Part shown: positions 7,226 through 15,552 of the stretch, piece after piece
Position numbering within the stretch: position 1 is the first letter of the stretch
How the letters are laid out: every line of letters starts with the position of its first letter
From: Amycolatopsis regifaucium
GTDB lineage: Bacteria > Actinomycetota > Actinomycetes > Mycobacteriales > Pseudonocardiaceae
Assembly: GCF_001613935.1 (NCBI RefSeq)
Contig: NZ_LQCI01000014.1
Coordinates: forward strand, 285,473 to 349,472
DNA length: 64,000 nt
Reading direction: 5' to 3'
The notes under the pieces: generated by a model
The model's database searches: none
Told to the model about the DNA's origin: nothing
The model's input: only the letters and a program-made list of their open reading frames with translations
Program-made: the position numbers and the translations under genes

Positions 7226-8233
7226 TCAGGAAAGTTCGCGCAGCGCCATCGCCAGTCCGGCGAGCTTGTCGGTCGCGTCGGAGAGCGACTCCTTGGACGA
7301 TGTCATGCCGTCCGAGCTCGCGGCGACGGTGTGCCCGGCGGCGGCGACGAGACCGCCGTAGCCGTCGAGGCCGTCGTCGAGCTGCTCGCGCAGCTGCTTG
7401 ATGGCGGCGTCGAGGGCGCCCCGTTCCCGCTCGGGCGCGGCGTCCCGGCCGCGTTCGATGGCCTGGATCCGGCTCGCCAGCCCACGGAGGGCTTGCGCGG
7501 CCTCCGCGGCGGTGGCCCGGGCGTCCGCCACGGCGATTTCCGAGACCGGCATGGTGCCGAGCGACGTCGGCTGCGAAAGCTGGCGAAGCAGCTCCGCCAG
7601 CGAAGCCTCGCTCTCGACGAGGCGCTCCATCGGTTCCCGCGCGACGGAACGCGCCGGGGGCAGCGGCGGCGGAGCGGCGGGTGCGGCGGGCAGCACGGTG
7701 CGGTTGAGCGCGCGCAGGCGCAGTCCCGACCGGACGCCGAAAGTGCCGAAGACGATGGTGAACGCGCTACCCGCGATGGCCTGGAGAACGTCGGCCTGTC
7801 CGTTCTTCAGCAGACCGGTGCCCGCGACGACGACGAACAGTCCACAAAGGATGGTGAGGAGCAGCCAGAAGGTCATCGCGCGCGAGGTCCGGCGCTTGCG
7901 TCGCTCCAGTTTGGCGGCCGGTTCGTTCCAGCGGGCCCATTTGGCCTTCGCGTCGGCGACGACCGGGATCTGGCCCGCCGCCAGTGACGTCAACTGCTGC
8001 GAAATCTTGGGCATGGCGGGCATCGGCGGCATCGGCGGCCTGCTCCGCGGTGGCTGAGCCGGCTGCGGGGGCCGGGCGGCCGCCGGCGTGGACGGCCGGG
8101 AGCCCTGCTCGGCGGGCGGGATGTAGCGCTGCAGTTTCTCCTGCGCGCGCTGGGCGTAGTCGGGCAGCTTCTCGATGTGCTTCTCAAGCTTGGCGGTGAA
8201 CTCCCCGAAGTCCTTGCGCCTGCCCTGCCCCAT
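7226..8233 (-). CDS. pspM: PspM-like membrane protein of the phage-shock system
   Basis: A 335-residue protein directly downstream of pspA. Residues 1-40 are charged and helical, then comes a Pro-rich linker, a pair of hydrophobic segments (AMTFWLLLTILCGLFVVVAG and VLQAIAGSAFTIVFGTFGV, about 118-165), and a C-terminal helical region. This layout and position match PspM (Rv2743c) of mycobacteria, a membrane partner of PspA. Assignment rests mainly on context and topology, since the family diverges strongly. A 34-bp palindrome sits between pspA and this gene. Confidence 0.7.
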   Translation of the reverse strand: MGQGRRKDFGEFTAKLEKHIEKLPDYAQRAQEKLQRYIPPAEQGSRPSTPAAARPPQPAQPPRSRPPMPPMPAMPKISQQLTSLAAGQIPVVADAKAKWARWNEPAAKLERRKRRTSRAMTFWLLLTILCGLFVVVAGTGLLKNGQADVLQAIAGSAFTIVFGTFGVRSGLRLRALNRTVLPAAPAAPPPLPPARSVAREPMERLVESEASLAELLRQLSQPTSLGTMPVSEIAVADARATAAEAAQALRGLASRIQAIERGRDAAPERERGALDAAIKQLREQLDDGLDGYGGLVAAAGHTVAASSDGMTSSKESLSDATDKLAGLAMALRELS

Positions 8234-8260
8234 TTGCCCTCGCCCCTGTCTTCGGTGAGT

Positions 8261-8294
8261 CCGGTTCCGCGTCCCCGCGGGGACGCGGAACCGG
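8261..8294. repeat. Perfect 34-bp palindrome between pspA and pspM
   Basis: Positions 8261-8277 (CCGGTTCCGCGTCCCCG) are followed immediately by their exact reverse complement. It sits 14 bp past the pspA stop codon in the 75-bp gap before pspM. As RNA it would form a very stable hairpin that could cut down pspM expression or protect the pspA 3' end. Confidence 0.85.
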
Positions 8295-8308
8295 CTCTAG
8301 GTGGTGTG

Positions 8309-9154
8309 TCAGGCGGGGTTCTTGCCCTGTTCGGCCTGAACCCGTGCCTGGATCTCACGCTGGATGTCCGCACCGCTCGACGCCTTCGGCGCGGCGGCCG
8401 CGGTCTTGCCGTCGGTCACCTGCGCGACGGAGTCACCCTTCATGGAAGCGCGGATCTGCTCCAACCGCGAGTGCCCCGCGAGCTGCGTCGTCGAGGCCTG
8501 GACTTCCATCATCCGGCCCTGCACGGAGTTCTGGGCGAGTTCGGCAGAGCCGAGCGCGGTGGTGTACCGCTTCTCGATCTTGTCGCGAACGTCTTCCAGC
8601 GACGGGGTGTTGCCCGGCGCGGCCAGCTGGCTCATCTGGTTCAGCGAAGCGGAGACCTGCTCCTGCATCTTCGCCTGCTCCAGCTGCGAAAGCAGCTTGG
8701 TGCGCTCGGCCAGCTTCTGCTGCAACATGGTCGCGTTGCGCTCGACGGCCTTCTTCGCCTGCTCCGCAGCCTGAAGCGACTGGTCGTGCAGGGTCTTCAG
8801 GTCCTCGATGTTCTGCTCGGCGGTGACGAGCTGCGCGGCGAAACTCTCCGCCGCGTTCTCGAACTCGGTCGCCTTCTGCTCGTCGCCCTTGGCGCGCGCC
8901 TCGTCGGCGAGCACCAGCGCCTGGCGGGTCGAAGCCTGGAGCTTCTCCACGTCGCCGAGCTGGCGGTTCAGCTTCATCTCCAGTTGACGCTGGTTACCGA
9001 TCACCGAGGCGGCCTGCTGGGTCAGCGCCTGGTGATTGCGCTGCGCCTCCTCGATGGCCTGCTGGATCTGTACCTTCGGGTCGGCGTGCTCGTCGATCTT
9101 CGACGAGAACGCCGCCATCATGTACTTCCAGAACTTCACGAACGGGTTGGCCAT
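8309..9154 (-). CDS. pspA: PspA/IM30 envelope stress protein
   Basis: The 281-residue protein is almost entirely coiled coil, starting MANPFVKFWKYMMAAFSSKIDEHADPKVQIQQAIEEAQ, the amphipathic N-terminal helix and DP..L/IQQ signature of PspA/Vipp1. Family members form rings or rods on damaged inner membranes and, in actinobacteria, help control ClgR. The start codon has a purine-rich GGAGGAG directly upstream. Its partner pspM follows. In mycobacteria clgR lies just upstream; here it is 1.8 kb away behind an ECF module, and I see no ClgR box in the 221 bp upstream of pspA. Confidence 0.92.
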   Translation of the reverse strand: MANPFVKFWKYMMAAFSSKIDEHADPKVQIQQAIEEAQRNHQALTQQAASVIGNQRQLEMKLNRQLGDVEKLQASTRQALVLADEARAKGDEQKATEFENAAESFAAQLVTAEQNIEDLKTLHDQSLQAAEQAKKAVERNATMLQQKLAERTKLLSQLEQAKMQEQVSASLNQMSQLAAPGNTPSLEDVRDKIEKRYTTALGSAELAQNSVQGRMMEVQASTTQLAGHSRLEQIRASMKGDSVAQVTDGKTAAAAPKASSGADIQREIQARVQAEQGKNPA

Positions 9155-9375
9155 CTCCTCCGCCTGCCTTCTCGCATCCCACGGGCTGTTACCTCGAGGT
9201 GGGGCGTCCCCTCTTGTGATGTTGCAACGTCCCGACCCCGGCGTTGAGTTCCATCGTGTCAGGTCGTCGTCCCGCGTTCCAGGTGACCCCGACGGAATTC
9301 AGGGATACCCCTGACTGTGATGTCCACGACCTTTCGGGTTCACCCGGCGGTGACCGTGGGTGAAAACGGGCGGGT

Positions 9376-10272
9376 TCAGTGCCGCAAAGCCGTCGCCTGT
9401 TCCATGCGTGACAACTTCTCGGGGTTGCGCACGACGTAGAGCCCGGTGATGAGACTGTCGTCGAAACGCATCGTCACGACGGTGTCCACCTCGCCGTCGC
9501 GGCGCAGGATCAGCGCGGGATGGCCGTTGACCTGCGCCGGGCGCAGTGTCGCCGCCTCGGCCTTGACCAGAGCGCTCGCGGCCAGCAGCGAGGCGACCCG
9601 TTCGGCACCCACGACAGGGGTCAGCACGGCCTGCGCCACCCCGCCGCCGTCGCCGAGGAAGACGACATCGGGAGCGAGGACGTCGAGCAGTCCTTGCAGG
9701 TCGCCCGTCCGGACCGCACGCTGGAAGGCCTCGAACGCCTCCCGGGTCTCGGCCGGGGAAGGGGCGGCGCGCGGCCGTCGCGCGGCGACATGGGCCCGGG
9801 CCCGGTGGGCGATCTGGTGCACCGCGGCCGGGGTCTTGCCGACGGCTTCGGCGATTTCGGCGTAGGCCACGTCGAACACCTCACGCAGTACGAAGACCGC
9901 GCGTTCGGTCGGCGTCAGGGTTTCCAGCACCAGCAGCATCGCCATCGAGACGCTGTCGGCCAGTTCGACGTCTTCGGCGACATCGGGCGTGGTGAGCAGT
10001 GGTTCGGGCAGCCAGGGGCCGACGTAGGACTCTTTTCGGCGGCCGAGTGTGCGCAGCCTGCCGAGTGCCTGCCGGGTCGTGACGCGCACCAGGTAGGCCC
10101 GCGGGTTCTCCACGGTGCCGACGTCGACGCCCGCCCAGCGCAGCCAGGTCTCCTGAAGGACGTCCTCCGCGTCGGCGGCCGAACCGAGCATCTCGTAGGC
10201 GATGGTGAACAGCAGATTGCGGTGGGCCACGAACGCCTCGGTGGCGAGATCCGGTCCGCGCTCGTCGGTCAT
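9376..10272 (-). CDS. ECF sigma factor, ECF41 (SigJ-like) group
   Basis: The 298-residue sigma factor has region 2 (TIAYEMLGSAADAEDVLQETWLRW) and region 4 (TPTERAVFVLREVFDVAYAEIAEAVGKTPAAVHQIAHRAR), then a long C-terminal SnoaL-like domain. That domain has the two hallmarks of ECF41, DGGG (residues about 212-215) and NPEKL near the end; in this group the C-terminal domain replaces an anti-sigma factor. The ATG at 10272 has AGGAGC upstream; an 8-bp hairpin (10295-10317) lies in its leader. The divergent carboxymuconolactone-decarboxylase gene is the usual ECF41 partner and has an ECF41-like promoter. Confidence 0.9.
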   Translation of the reverse strand: MTDERGPDLATEAFVAHRNLLFTIAYEMLGSAADAEDVLQETWLRWAGVDVGTVENPRAYLVRVTTRQALGRLRTLGRRKESYVGPWLPEPLLTTPDVAEDVELADSVSMAMLLVLETLTPTERAVFVLREVFDVAYAEIAEAVGKTPAAVHQIAHRARAHVAARRPRAAPSPAETREAFEAFQRAVRTGDLQGLLDVLAPDVVFLGDGGGVAQAVLTPVVGAERVASLLAASALVKAEAATLRPAQVNGHPALILRRDGEVDTVVTMRFDDSLITGLYVVRNPEKLSRMEQATALRH

Positions 10273-10370
10273 GACTGGCTCCTGCTCCCTCTTGCCGGTG
10301 TCCTCACCAGACACCGGCCCTCGCTGGTTTCTGACCGCGCCTGACCGTGGCGTACCTCACGTCGCCGTGG

Positions 10371-10397
10371 TGTCAGCGGATCCCGGCTGACGGCGTC
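10371..10397 (+). promoter_or_regulatory. ECF41-type promoter for the CMD gene
   Basis: TGTCAGC (10371-10377), a 16-bp spacer and CGTC (10394-10397) match the reported ECF41 target promoter TGTCACA-N16-CGTC except at two -35 bases. It lies 46 bp before the partner gene. Confidence 0.6.
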
Positions 10398-10443
10398 TGG
10401 TGGTCGTTCGCTTCACCGCCCGACCACGAATGAGGACGAAGTC

Positions 10444-10929
10444 ATGAATTCCCGTTTCGACCTGAACGACAACGAGCTCGGCGCCAAGCTCGGCAAGCGG
10501 TTCGCGGCCGTCAGCGTGGCCATCACGGGGTCGGCACTGCCGAAGACCACCCAGGAACTGGTGTCGCTGCGGGCCAGCCAGCTCAACGGCTGCGGTTTCT
10601 GCGTGGACGCCCACGCCAAGGAACTGGCCGCCGCCGGCGAACCAGCCGTCCGGATCAACCTGGTCGCCGCCTGGCGCGAATCCACGGTGTTCACCGAGGC
10701 CGAGCAGGTCGCGCTGGCGTTCGCGGAGGAAGGCAGCAGGCTCGCCGACGCGCACCAGGGCGTCTCCGACGAGACCTGGGCCCAGGTACGGAAGCACTAC
10801 GACGACGAGCAGATCGCCGCGCTGATCTACCTGGTCGCGATGATCAACGCCGCCAACCGGCTGCTGGTGATCACGCACACCAAGGGTGGCTCCTACCAGA
10901 CCGGGACGTTCGACCGCGTCGCGAGCTGA
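10444..10929 (+). CDS. Carboxymuconolactone decarboxylase/AhpD-like protein
   Basis: A 161-residue AhpD-fold protein with the redox motif CGFC in LRASQLNGCGFCVDAHAKEL (about residues 44-63), the typical site of alkylhydroperoxidase-like enzymes. It is the conserved target and genomic partner of ECF41 sigma factors. The ATG at 10444 has GAGGA 7-11 nt upstream. The physiological substrate is unknown for this family branch; a peroxidase or redox role is inferred from the Cys pair. A strong hairpin terminator follows. Confidence 0.88.
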   Translation: MNSRFDLNDNELGAKLGKRFAAVSVAITGSALPKTTQELVSLRASQLNGCGFCVDAHAKELAAAGEPAVRINLVAAWRESTVFTEAEQVALAFAEEGSRLADAHQGVSDETWAQVRKHYDDEQIAALIYLVAMINAANRLLVITHTKGGSYQTGTFDRVAS

Positions 10930-10940
10930 TCGGGGGGACG

Positions 10941-10975
10941 GGAGAGGCCCCGGACGGACTGCCCGGGGCCTCTCC
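10941..10975. terminator. Intrinsic terminator-like hairpin between convergent genes
   Basis: GGAGAGGCCCCGG (10941-10953) pairs perfectly with CCGGGGCCTCTCC (10963-10975) over a 9-nt loop. It lies between the ends of the CMD gene and clgR and could serve both strands. Confidence 0.75.
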
Positions 10976-10987
10976 TGTTCACGACTG

Positions 10988-11443
10988 CTAAGCGGCGACC
11001 ATCTTCGGTGCGGCGATGGTAGTCCGCAATGCGGGACTCATCCTCGGCGGCGGCGAGATCCGCAGATCCGCCAGATCGTTGCCGATCAGTTCGGACACCA
11101 GGCGGCCTCCTTCGAGCCCACCCCTCGCGGCCTCGGCGCCCTCGCGCTCCTGAGCCCGCCGCTTTCCTGCTTCGACCTTCTCGTCCACCGGGGCGACCTC
11201 GACGTTGTCCATCGCCGAGACGTCCGCCGCGACCTTGTGCAGGAGTTCGCCCAGCGGAAGGTCCAAGGCCTCGCAAATGGACGCCAGCAGCTCGCTGGAC
11301 GCCTCCTTCTGCCCGCGCTCGACCTCCGAGAGGTAGCCGAGGCTCACCCTGGCGGCGCGGGAGATGTCCCGCAGGGTTCGACGCTGGTTCGTGCGGGCGT
11401 GTCGGAGCCGGTCGCCGATCGCCTCGCGCAACAGCACGGTCAT
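10988..11443 (-). CDS. clgR: ClgR, XRE-family activator of Clp protease and Psp genes
   Basis: The 151-residue protein has an N-terminal HTH (LREAIGDRLRHARTNQRRTLRDISRAARVSLGYLSEVERGQKEASSELLASICEAL), nearly the textbook ClgR sequence, and ends in MVAA, a non-polar Ala-Ala tail like the ClpP degron of ClgR. ClgR activates clp genes, pspA and its own gene in actinobacteria. The ATG at 11443 has GGGAGG 6 nt upstream; a GTG one codon earlier is possible. A consensus ClgR box lies about 80 bp upstream. The order pncC-clgR after pgsA agrees with the mycobacterial region. Confidence 0.92.
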   Translation of the reverse strand: MTVLLREAIGDRLRHARTNQRRTLRDISRAARVSLGYLSEVERGQKEASSELLASICEALDLPLGELLHKVAADVSAMDNVEVAPVDEKVEAGKRRAQEREGAEAARGGLEGGRLVSELIGNDLADLRISPPPRMSPALRTTIAAPKMVAA

Positions 11444-11519
11444 CACGCGCCTCCCTTCCAGGACTGACTGTCCCCTACGTTACCCAGTGCGGTGCCCCGG
11501 GCGCAGGTGTTGACACGGC

Positions 11520-11537
11520 AATACGCCAAGGGCGAAC
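11520..11537 (-). promoter_or_regulatory. ClgR binding site upstream of clgR
   Basis: AATACGCCAAGGGCGAAC matches the published corynebacterial ClgR consensus WNNWCGCYNANRGCGWWS at every fixed position. It lies between the pncC stop and clgR, which fits autoactivation. Confidence 0.65.
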
Positions 11538-11544
11538 GCGGCGA

Positions 11545-12009
11545 TCATGTGAGATGTTCCCCCAGCAGGGCGAACGCCTCGCGGACGGCACCGGCCCTGA
11601 CCGAGCCTCGATCACCGCTCAAGTCCAGCGTACGGACGGTGAGCACCCCCGGACCGGCGAGGCCGACGTGGACGGTGCCGGGTGCGGCGCCGTCCTGCCC
11701 CGCCGGGCCCGCGACACCGGTGAGGCCGAGGCCCCAGGTGGCGTCGCAACGATCCTTCGCCCCGGTGGCCAACTGCGCCGCGACCTCGGGATGAACGGCG
11801 CCGTGGACGGCGAGAAGGTCCTTGTCCACTCCGGCGAGTGAAGCCTTCAGATCGGTGGCGTAGACGATCAGCCCGCCACGGACGACGGCACTCGATCCAG
11901 GGATCTCGGTCAGCGTCGCGCAGACCAGCCCGGCGGTCAGCGACTCAGCGGTCGCCACCGTCTCCCCACGCTCGATCAGGTGAGTGATCAACGTCTCACC
12001 GGTTGTCAC
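11545..12009 (-). CDS. pncC: CinA C-terminal family NMN amidohydrolase
   Basis: The 154-residue protein is the stand-alone CinA C-terminal domain: TVATAESLTAGLVCATLTEIPGSS at the N terminus carries the catalytic Ser, and GLGLTGVAGPAGQDG the ligand loop. PncC deamidates nicotinamide mononucleotide in NAD recycling. The GTG at 12009 overlaps the pgsA stop codon as GTGA, so translation is probably coupled. The operon rimO-pgsA-pncC runs leftward. Confidence 0.9.
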   Translation of the reverse strand: MTTGETLITHLIERGETVATAESLTAGLVCATLTEIPGSSAVVRGGLIVYATDLKASLAGVDKDLLAVHGAVHPEVAAQLATGAKDRCDATWGLGLTGVAGPAGQDGAAPGTVHVGLAGPGVLTVRTLDLSGDRGSVRAGAVREAFALLGEHLT

Positions 12010-12653
12010 GACGCGGTGCCCGTCGCACGCTGTCCGGCGGCCCGCAGCCGCACCGCGCGCACTACGTAGTCGAGGCCGGTGACGACGGTCAGGATCAGCG
12101 CGAGCCCCATCAGCACCCAGCGGACCGGTTCGGCGGCGGCCGGCAGCGGCAGCAGGTACGCGGTGATGGCCGCGATCTGCGCGAGCGTCTTGGCCTTGCC
12201 ACCCCGGCTGGCCGGGATGACGCCGTGCCGGATCACCCAGAAGCGCAGCAGCGTCACACCGATCTCGCGGATCGCGATGACGATGGTGACCCACCAGCCC
12301 AGTTCGCCGAGCACGCTCAGCCCGATCAGCGCGGCGCCGATCAGCGCCTTGTCCGCGATCGGGTCGGCGATCTTCCCGAAATCGGTGATCAGCCCGTACT
12401 TCCGCGCGACCCAGCCGTCGACCTGGTCGGTGAACGACGCGATCGCGAACAGCGCGGTGGCCATCGCGCGCCAGAAGGTGTCGCCCCCATCGCCCGCGAA
12501 CAGCGCCATCACGAACAACGGCACCAGTACCAGCCGCGACATCGTGAGCAGGTTCGCCAGGTTCAGCGTCGGGACCGGAGTGGCCTCGGGGACCCGGGCG
12601 TGCTCACCGCCCGTTCCCTCACCGGCTCCGGCGTCGCTCGGGGCGGCATTCAC
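12006..12653 (-). CDS. pgsA: CDP-alcohol phosphatidyltransferase (phosphatidylglycerophosphate synthase type)
   Basis: A 215-residue membrane enzyme with several hydrophobic helices. The CDP-alcohol motif DG(x)2AR(x)8G(x)3D(x)3D is present as DGWVARKYGLITDFGKIADPIADK (about residues 79-102). It would join CDP-diacylglycerol and glycerol 3-phosphate. Position next to rimO and pncC matches PgsA3 of mycobacteria. The GTG at 12653 overlaps the rimO stop as GTGA. The first 25 residues are low-complexity Ala/Gly/Glu and probably cytosolic. Confidence 0.92.
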   Translation of the reverse strand: MNAAPSDAGAGEGTGGEHARVPEATPVPTLNLANLLTMSRLVLVPLFVMALFAGDGGDTFWRAMATALFAIASFTDQVDGWVARKYGLITDFGKIADPIADKALIGAALIGLSVLGELGWWVTIVIAIREIGVTLLRFWVIRHGVIPASRGGKAKTLAQIAAITAYLLPLPAAAEPVRWVLMGLALILTVVTGLDYVVRAVRLRAAGQRATGTAS

Positions 12654-14098
12654 CGGTCGGCCTCGGGCGGCGCGGGCCGCACGATCAGGTCGACGCCCTC
12701 GGAGTCGACGACCTCACAGCGCACGAAGTCACCGACCGCCAGCGAGGGCAGGTCGTCCGTCTCGATCAGGACGCATTCGCCGTCGACCTCGGGGGCCTGG
12801 TGCGCGGCGCGGCCGATCGGGTCCTCGCCGTCCTCGGCCTGCTCGATCAGCACGTCGACGAAGTCGCCGATCCGCTCCTCGGCCCGCTGCGAGGTCAGCT
12901 CCTCGACCAGCGCGGAGATCCGCGAAACCCGCTCGGCGACCACGGACTCGTCGAGTTTGCCGTCGAAGGTCTCGGCCTCGGTGCCGTCCTCGTCCGAGTA
13001 GCCGAAGACGCCGACCGCGTCCAGCCGCGCGCCGGTCAGGAACCGCTCCAGCTCGGCGACATCCTCCTCGGTCTCGCCGGGGAACCCGACGATGACGTTG
13101 GTGCGGATGCCGGCGGCGGGCGAGTACTCCCGGATCTGGTCGCACAGCGCGAGGAAGGAATCCGTCGAGCCGAAGCGGCGCATACGGCGCAGCACGGTCT
13201 CGCTGGAGTGCTGGAAGGACAGGTCGAAGTAGTCGGCGACACCCGGCGTGGTCGCGATGGCCTTGACCAGGCCGGGGCGGGTCTCGGCGGGCTGCAGGTA
13301 CGAGACGCGGACGCGTTCGATACCGGGCACCGCGGCCAGGCGCGGGACCAGCAGCTCCAGCGCCCGGGCACCGTCACGGCCGAAATCCTTGCCGTAGGAG
13401 GTGGAGTTCTCCGAGACGAGGAAGACCTCCTTGACACCGTTCTCCGCGAGCCACATCGCCTCGGCGACGATCTCGTCCGGCTGCCGGGACACGAAGGAAC
13501 CCCGGAACGACGGGATCGCGCAGAACGAGCAGCGGCGGTCGCAGCCGGAGGCGATCTTCAGCGCGGCCACCGGGGAGTCGTCGAGCCGGGTCCGCAGCAC
13601 GCGCGGGCCCCAGCCGTGCTGCGCGTGGCCGGGCACCTCGACCGACTCGGCGGCCGTCGGGCGCTGGACCGGGCTGATGGGCAGCAGCTTGCGGCGGTCG
13701 GAGGGGGTGTGGGACGCGACCTTGCGGCCCGCCACGACGTCGTCGAGCCGCTCGGAGAGGTCCGCGTAGTGGTCGAAACCCAGGACCGCGTCGGCCTCGG
13801 GCAGGTTCTCGGCCAGCTCGTTGCCGTAGCGCTCCGCCATGCAGCCGACGGCGACGACCTTCTTGCCGGTGTCGGACGCGGCGAGCAGGGTGTCGACCGA
13901 GTCCTTCTTGGCGGACTCGACGAAGCCGCAGGTGTTGACGACCACGACGTCGGAGTCTTCGGGCTCGGCCGTGAGCTCCCAGCCGCCCGCCGCCAGCCGT
14001 CCGGCGAGTTCCTCGGAATCGACCTCGTTGCGGGCGCAACCGAGGGTCAACAAGGACACGCGACGGGTGGCGACAGGATCAGTGGTGGGAGAAGGCAC
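12650..14098 (-). CDS. rimO: Ribosomal protein S12 methylthiotransferase
   Basis: The 482-residue radical-SAM enzyme adds a methylthio group to an Asp of S12. The UPF0004 domain has three Cys (LGCARNEVDSEE, NTCGFV, VGCMAER), the radical-SAM cluster is CDRRCSFC, and a C-terminal TRAM domain (FVDVLIEQ to VRCEVVD) is present. The frame is open further upstream, but the GTG at 14098 lies 7 nt after TACCCT, and the conserved protein begins shortly after. First gene of rimO-pgsA-pncC; divergent from argA. Confidence 0.95.
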   Translation of the reverse strand: MPSPTTDPVATRRVSLLTLGCARNEVDSEELAGRLAAGGWELTAEPEDSDVVVVNTCGFVESAKKDSVDTLLAASDTGKKVVAVGCMAERYGNELAENLPEADAVLGFDHYADLSERLDDVVAGRKVASHTPSDRRKLLPISPVQRPTAAESVEVPGHAQHGWGPRVLRTRLDDSPVAALKIASGCDRRCSFCAIPSFRGSFVSRQPDEIVAEAMWLAENGVKEVFLVSENSTSYGKDFGRDGARALELLVPRLAAVPGIERVRVSYLQPAETRPGLVKAIATTPGVADYFDLSFQHSSETVLRRMRRFGSTDSFLALCDQIREYSPAAGIRTNVIVGFPGETEEDVAELERFLTGARLDAVGVFGYSDEDGTEAETFDGKLDESVVAERVSRISALVEELTSQRAEERIGDFVDVLIEQAEDGEDPIGRAAHQAPEVDGECVLIETDDLPSLAVGDFVRCEVVDSEGVDLIVRPAPPEADR

Positions 14099-14105
14099 GT
14101 GCCTT

Positions 14106-14111
14106 AGGGTA
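14106..14111 (-). promoter_or_regulatory. Probable leaderless promoter -10 of rimO (TACCCT)
   Basis: On the minus strand TACCCT ends 7 nt before the rimO GTG at 14098; no ribosome binding site is visible. Confidence 0.5.
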
Positions 14112-14186
14112 GCTGGCCTGCTCTCGGGGTCGGCGATCGCTCGCTCGGGCGAGCCTCCGGCCGGTCGCGGCCTCGTGGATGGCTTA

Positions 14187-14723
14187 ATGGTGGACGTGCC
14201 CTCAGACCCCCTCGAACCGCTCCATCGCCGCCGCCCGATCGTTCGCCGGGCGCGGATCGCGGACGTCCGCAAGATCAAGGCACTGGTCGACTCCGACGCG
14301 GGGACGGTGCTGCTGGAGAAGGAACTCGTCACCCTCTACGAGAGCGTCCAGGAGTTCTGGGTGGTCGAAGACGGTGACGACGTGCTCGGCTGCGGCGCCC
14401 TCCACGTGCTGTGGGAGGACATCGGCGAGCTGCGCACCATCGCCGTCGACAAGGATTCCCGGGGTCGCGGCATCGGGCACGCGCTGGTGGGGCAGCTGAT
14501 CGACTTCGCCAGGGAGATCGGGCTGAAGCGGCTGTTCGTGCTGACCTTCGAGACCCATTTCTTCTCCGGACACGGCTTCGTCGAGATCGACGGCACGCCG
14601 GTGACCCAGGAGGTCTACGAGGAGATGCGGCGCTCGGCCGACCCGGGCGTCGCGGAGTTCCTCGACCTGCCGTACGTGAAGCCCAACACGCTGGGCAACA
14701 GCCGGATGCTGCTGGAGCTGTAG
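14187..14723 (+). CDS. argA: Amino-acid N-acetyltransferase (glutamate acetyltransferase, GNAT type)
   Basis: A 178-residue GNAT protein that would make N-acetylglutamate, the first step of arginine synthesis. LVDSDAGTVLLEKELVTLYESVQEFWV, LGCGALHVLWEDIGELRTIAVD, the acetyl-CoA loop RGRGIGHALV and the late YVKPNTLGNSRMLLEL follow the mycobacterial Rv2747 protein closely as I remember it. The ATG at 14187 was chosen for length; GTG codons at 14190 and 14196 are alternatives. It lies between rimO and the ftsK region, as in mycobacteria. Confidence 0.88.
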   Translation: MVDVPSDPLEPLHRRRPIVRRARIADVRKIKALVDSDAGTVLLEKELVTLYESVQEFWVVEDGDDVLGCGALHVLWEDIGELRTIAVDKDSRGRGIGHALVGQLIDFAREIGLKRLFVLTFETHFFSGHGFVEIDGTPVTQEVYEEMRRSADPGVAEFLDLPYVKPNTLGNSRMLLEL

Positions 14724-14787
14724 CTTCGGGTGGCGAAACGTTCGGGAATGCTGTTCCCTCGCTCTTCGGCATCAGGAAAGGCGGGAC

Positions 14788-15429
14788 ATGGACACCTCGG
14801 TCACCGACCAGCTGCTCAGCACGACACGGGCGGTCCGGCGCAAACTCGACCTGGACCGGCCGGTCGAGCCGGAAGTGCTCGAAGAGTGCCTGCGGCTCGC
14901 GCTGCAGGCACCGACGCCGGGCAACCAGCAGGCGTGGCGCTGGCTCGTGGTGCGGGATCAGGGCGTCAAAGACCGGCTGTCGGAGCTGTTCCGCCGGGTC
15001 GGGAAGGCCTATCTGGAAGCGAACGCGGCCGCGTTGGGCGAGGCGATCACCGAGCCGTCCGTGGCGCGGGCGTTCGCCTCAGGGCAGCATCTGATCGACG
15101 TGATCGACCGGGTGCCCGTGTACGTCATCCCGTGCCTGACCGGCAGGCCGAGCGGGGACAACGCGACCGATGCCGCGTTCTACGGCGGGATCTTCCCGGC
15201 GGTGTGGAACTTCCAGCTGGCGCTGCGCTCGCGCGGCCTTGGCTCGACGCTCACGACCTACCACCTGACGCACGAGGCGGAAGCGGCCGAGATCCTCGGC
15301 ATCCCCTCCGACGTCACGCAGGTGGGGCTGCTGCCGGTGGCCTACACGACGGTGCCGGATTTCAAGCCCGCCGCGCGCGTGCCGCTGTCGGAGGTCGCGT
15401 ACCTCGACGGGTGGGGCAACGCGCTCTAG
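14788..15429 (+). CDS. Nitroreductase family protein
   Basis: The 213-residue flavoprotein has the family's N-terminal FMN phosphate region (STTRAVRRKLDLDRPVEPEVLEECLRLALQAPTPGNQQAWRWLVV) and the late GLGSTLTTYHLTHEAEAAEILGIP segment. Such enzymes reduce nitro groups or quinones with NAD(P)H, but many have other natural substrates. The ATG at 14788 has GGAAAGG upstream. A family A repeat follows its stop codon. Confidence 0.85.
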   Translation: MDTSVTDQLLSTTRAVRRKLDLDRPVEPEVLEECLRLALQAPTPGNQQAWRWLVVRDQGVKDRLSELFRRVGKAYLEANAAALGEAITEPSVARAFASGQHLIDVIDRVPVYVIPCLTGRPSGDNATDAAFYGGIFPAVWNFQLALRSRGLGSTLTTYHLTHEAEAAEILGIPSDVTQVGLLPVAYTTVPDFKPAARVPLSEVAYLDGWGNAL

Positions 15430-15470
15430 ACGGCGTTGGTCGTGGCTGTGTCCGATCAGGGCTCGCGGCG

Positions 15471-15530
15471 AAGTACATGATGGCCCCCTTCCTTGCGCCT
15501 AGGTACAGGAAGGGGTCCTTCATGCACTGG
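15471..15530. repeat. Family A inverted repeat, diverged copy
   Basis: The left arm (15471-15496) shares GTACATGATGGCCCCCTTCC exactly with the copy at 7118-7137. The right arm (15506-15528) has drifted to GGAAGGGGTCCTTCATGCAC, so pairing is imperfect. It lies between two convergent gene ends. Confidence 0.75.
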
Positions 15531-15552
15531 GCCGGTGTGACTGGTGCTGCGC

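Noticed and set aside
9155..9375. ClgR box upstream of pspA
   Set aside because: I looked for CGCYNANRGCG on both strands and found no acceptable match.
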